NCBI GenBank assembly: GCA_031277045.1
Contig: JAISLX010000138.1
Coordinates: 1 to 13,213 of the forward strand
Source of the DNA: Treponema sp.
Lineage (GTDB): Bacteria > Spirochaetota > Spirochaetia > Treponematales > Breznakiellaceae
DNA length: 13,213 bases
Direction: 5' to 3'
In this document: positions 13,100-13,213 of the stretch, piece after piece
Position numbering within the stretch: the stretch's first letter is position 1
Layout of the letters: every line of letters starts with the position of its first letter
Translations under genes and position numbers: made by a program
Notes under the pieces: generated by a model
Database searches by the model: none
Seen by the model: the letters and a program-made list of their open reading frames with translations, nothing else
What the model was told of the DNA's origin: nothing

Positions 13100-13213
<114 letters not shown>

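Overview
The window looks like a chromosomal segment from a GC-rich, Gram-negative spirochaete, most like the termite-gut Treponema group. Support for this is indirect: the RND pump adaptor is of the hairpin-less kind known from Borrelia, GTG starts are frequent, Shine-Dalgarno sites are strong, and the protein sequences feel spirochaetal. No rRNA or marker gene is present, so the assignment is an inference. The right edge is 82 consecutive G bases and is probably a damaged contig end.

Left part (1-931): the N-terminal stub of a tyrosine recombinase, then a divergent pair made of a 61-residue protein (minus strand) and a 120-residue XRE-type repressor (plus strand). The 169-bp gap between them carries two facing promoter candidates and two small palindromes. 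This resembles the remnant of an integrated element. Middle-left (988-4575, minus strand): a DUF262/DUF1524 (GmrSD-like) nuclease-type protein, a PfkB sugar kinase and chorismate synthase (aroC). The last two overlap by 4 nt. The DUF262 gene is visibly AT-richer than its neighbours.

Centre (4707-7257, plus strand): a radical-SAM protein with a C-terminal helix-hairpin-helix, followed by a DUF4130 protein. The two families are known to co-occur and are annotated only as putative DNA modification/repair factors. Both genes appear to be transcribed from their own promoters with the -10 box 6 nt before the ATG (leaderless mRNA), and both carry a candidate sliding-clamp-binding pentapeptide. Right part (7443-12967): a three-gene tripartite efflux operon (TolC-like outer membrane protein, periplasmic adaptor, 1056-residue RND pump). 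A further gene begins at 13100 behind a good promoter and runs into the poly-G tract.

The most unusual theme is palindromic DNA inside genes. aroC, the DUF262 gene, the DUF4130 gene and, more weakly, the radical-SAM gene each contain an extra in-frame stretch built from inverted repeats, placed where the protein family tolerates length variation. A related repeat lies between the radical-SAM and DUF4130 genes and supplies the -35 box of the latter. This suggests small palindromic elements that spread through coding sequence without breaking it, comparable in principle to the Rickettsia palindromic elements.
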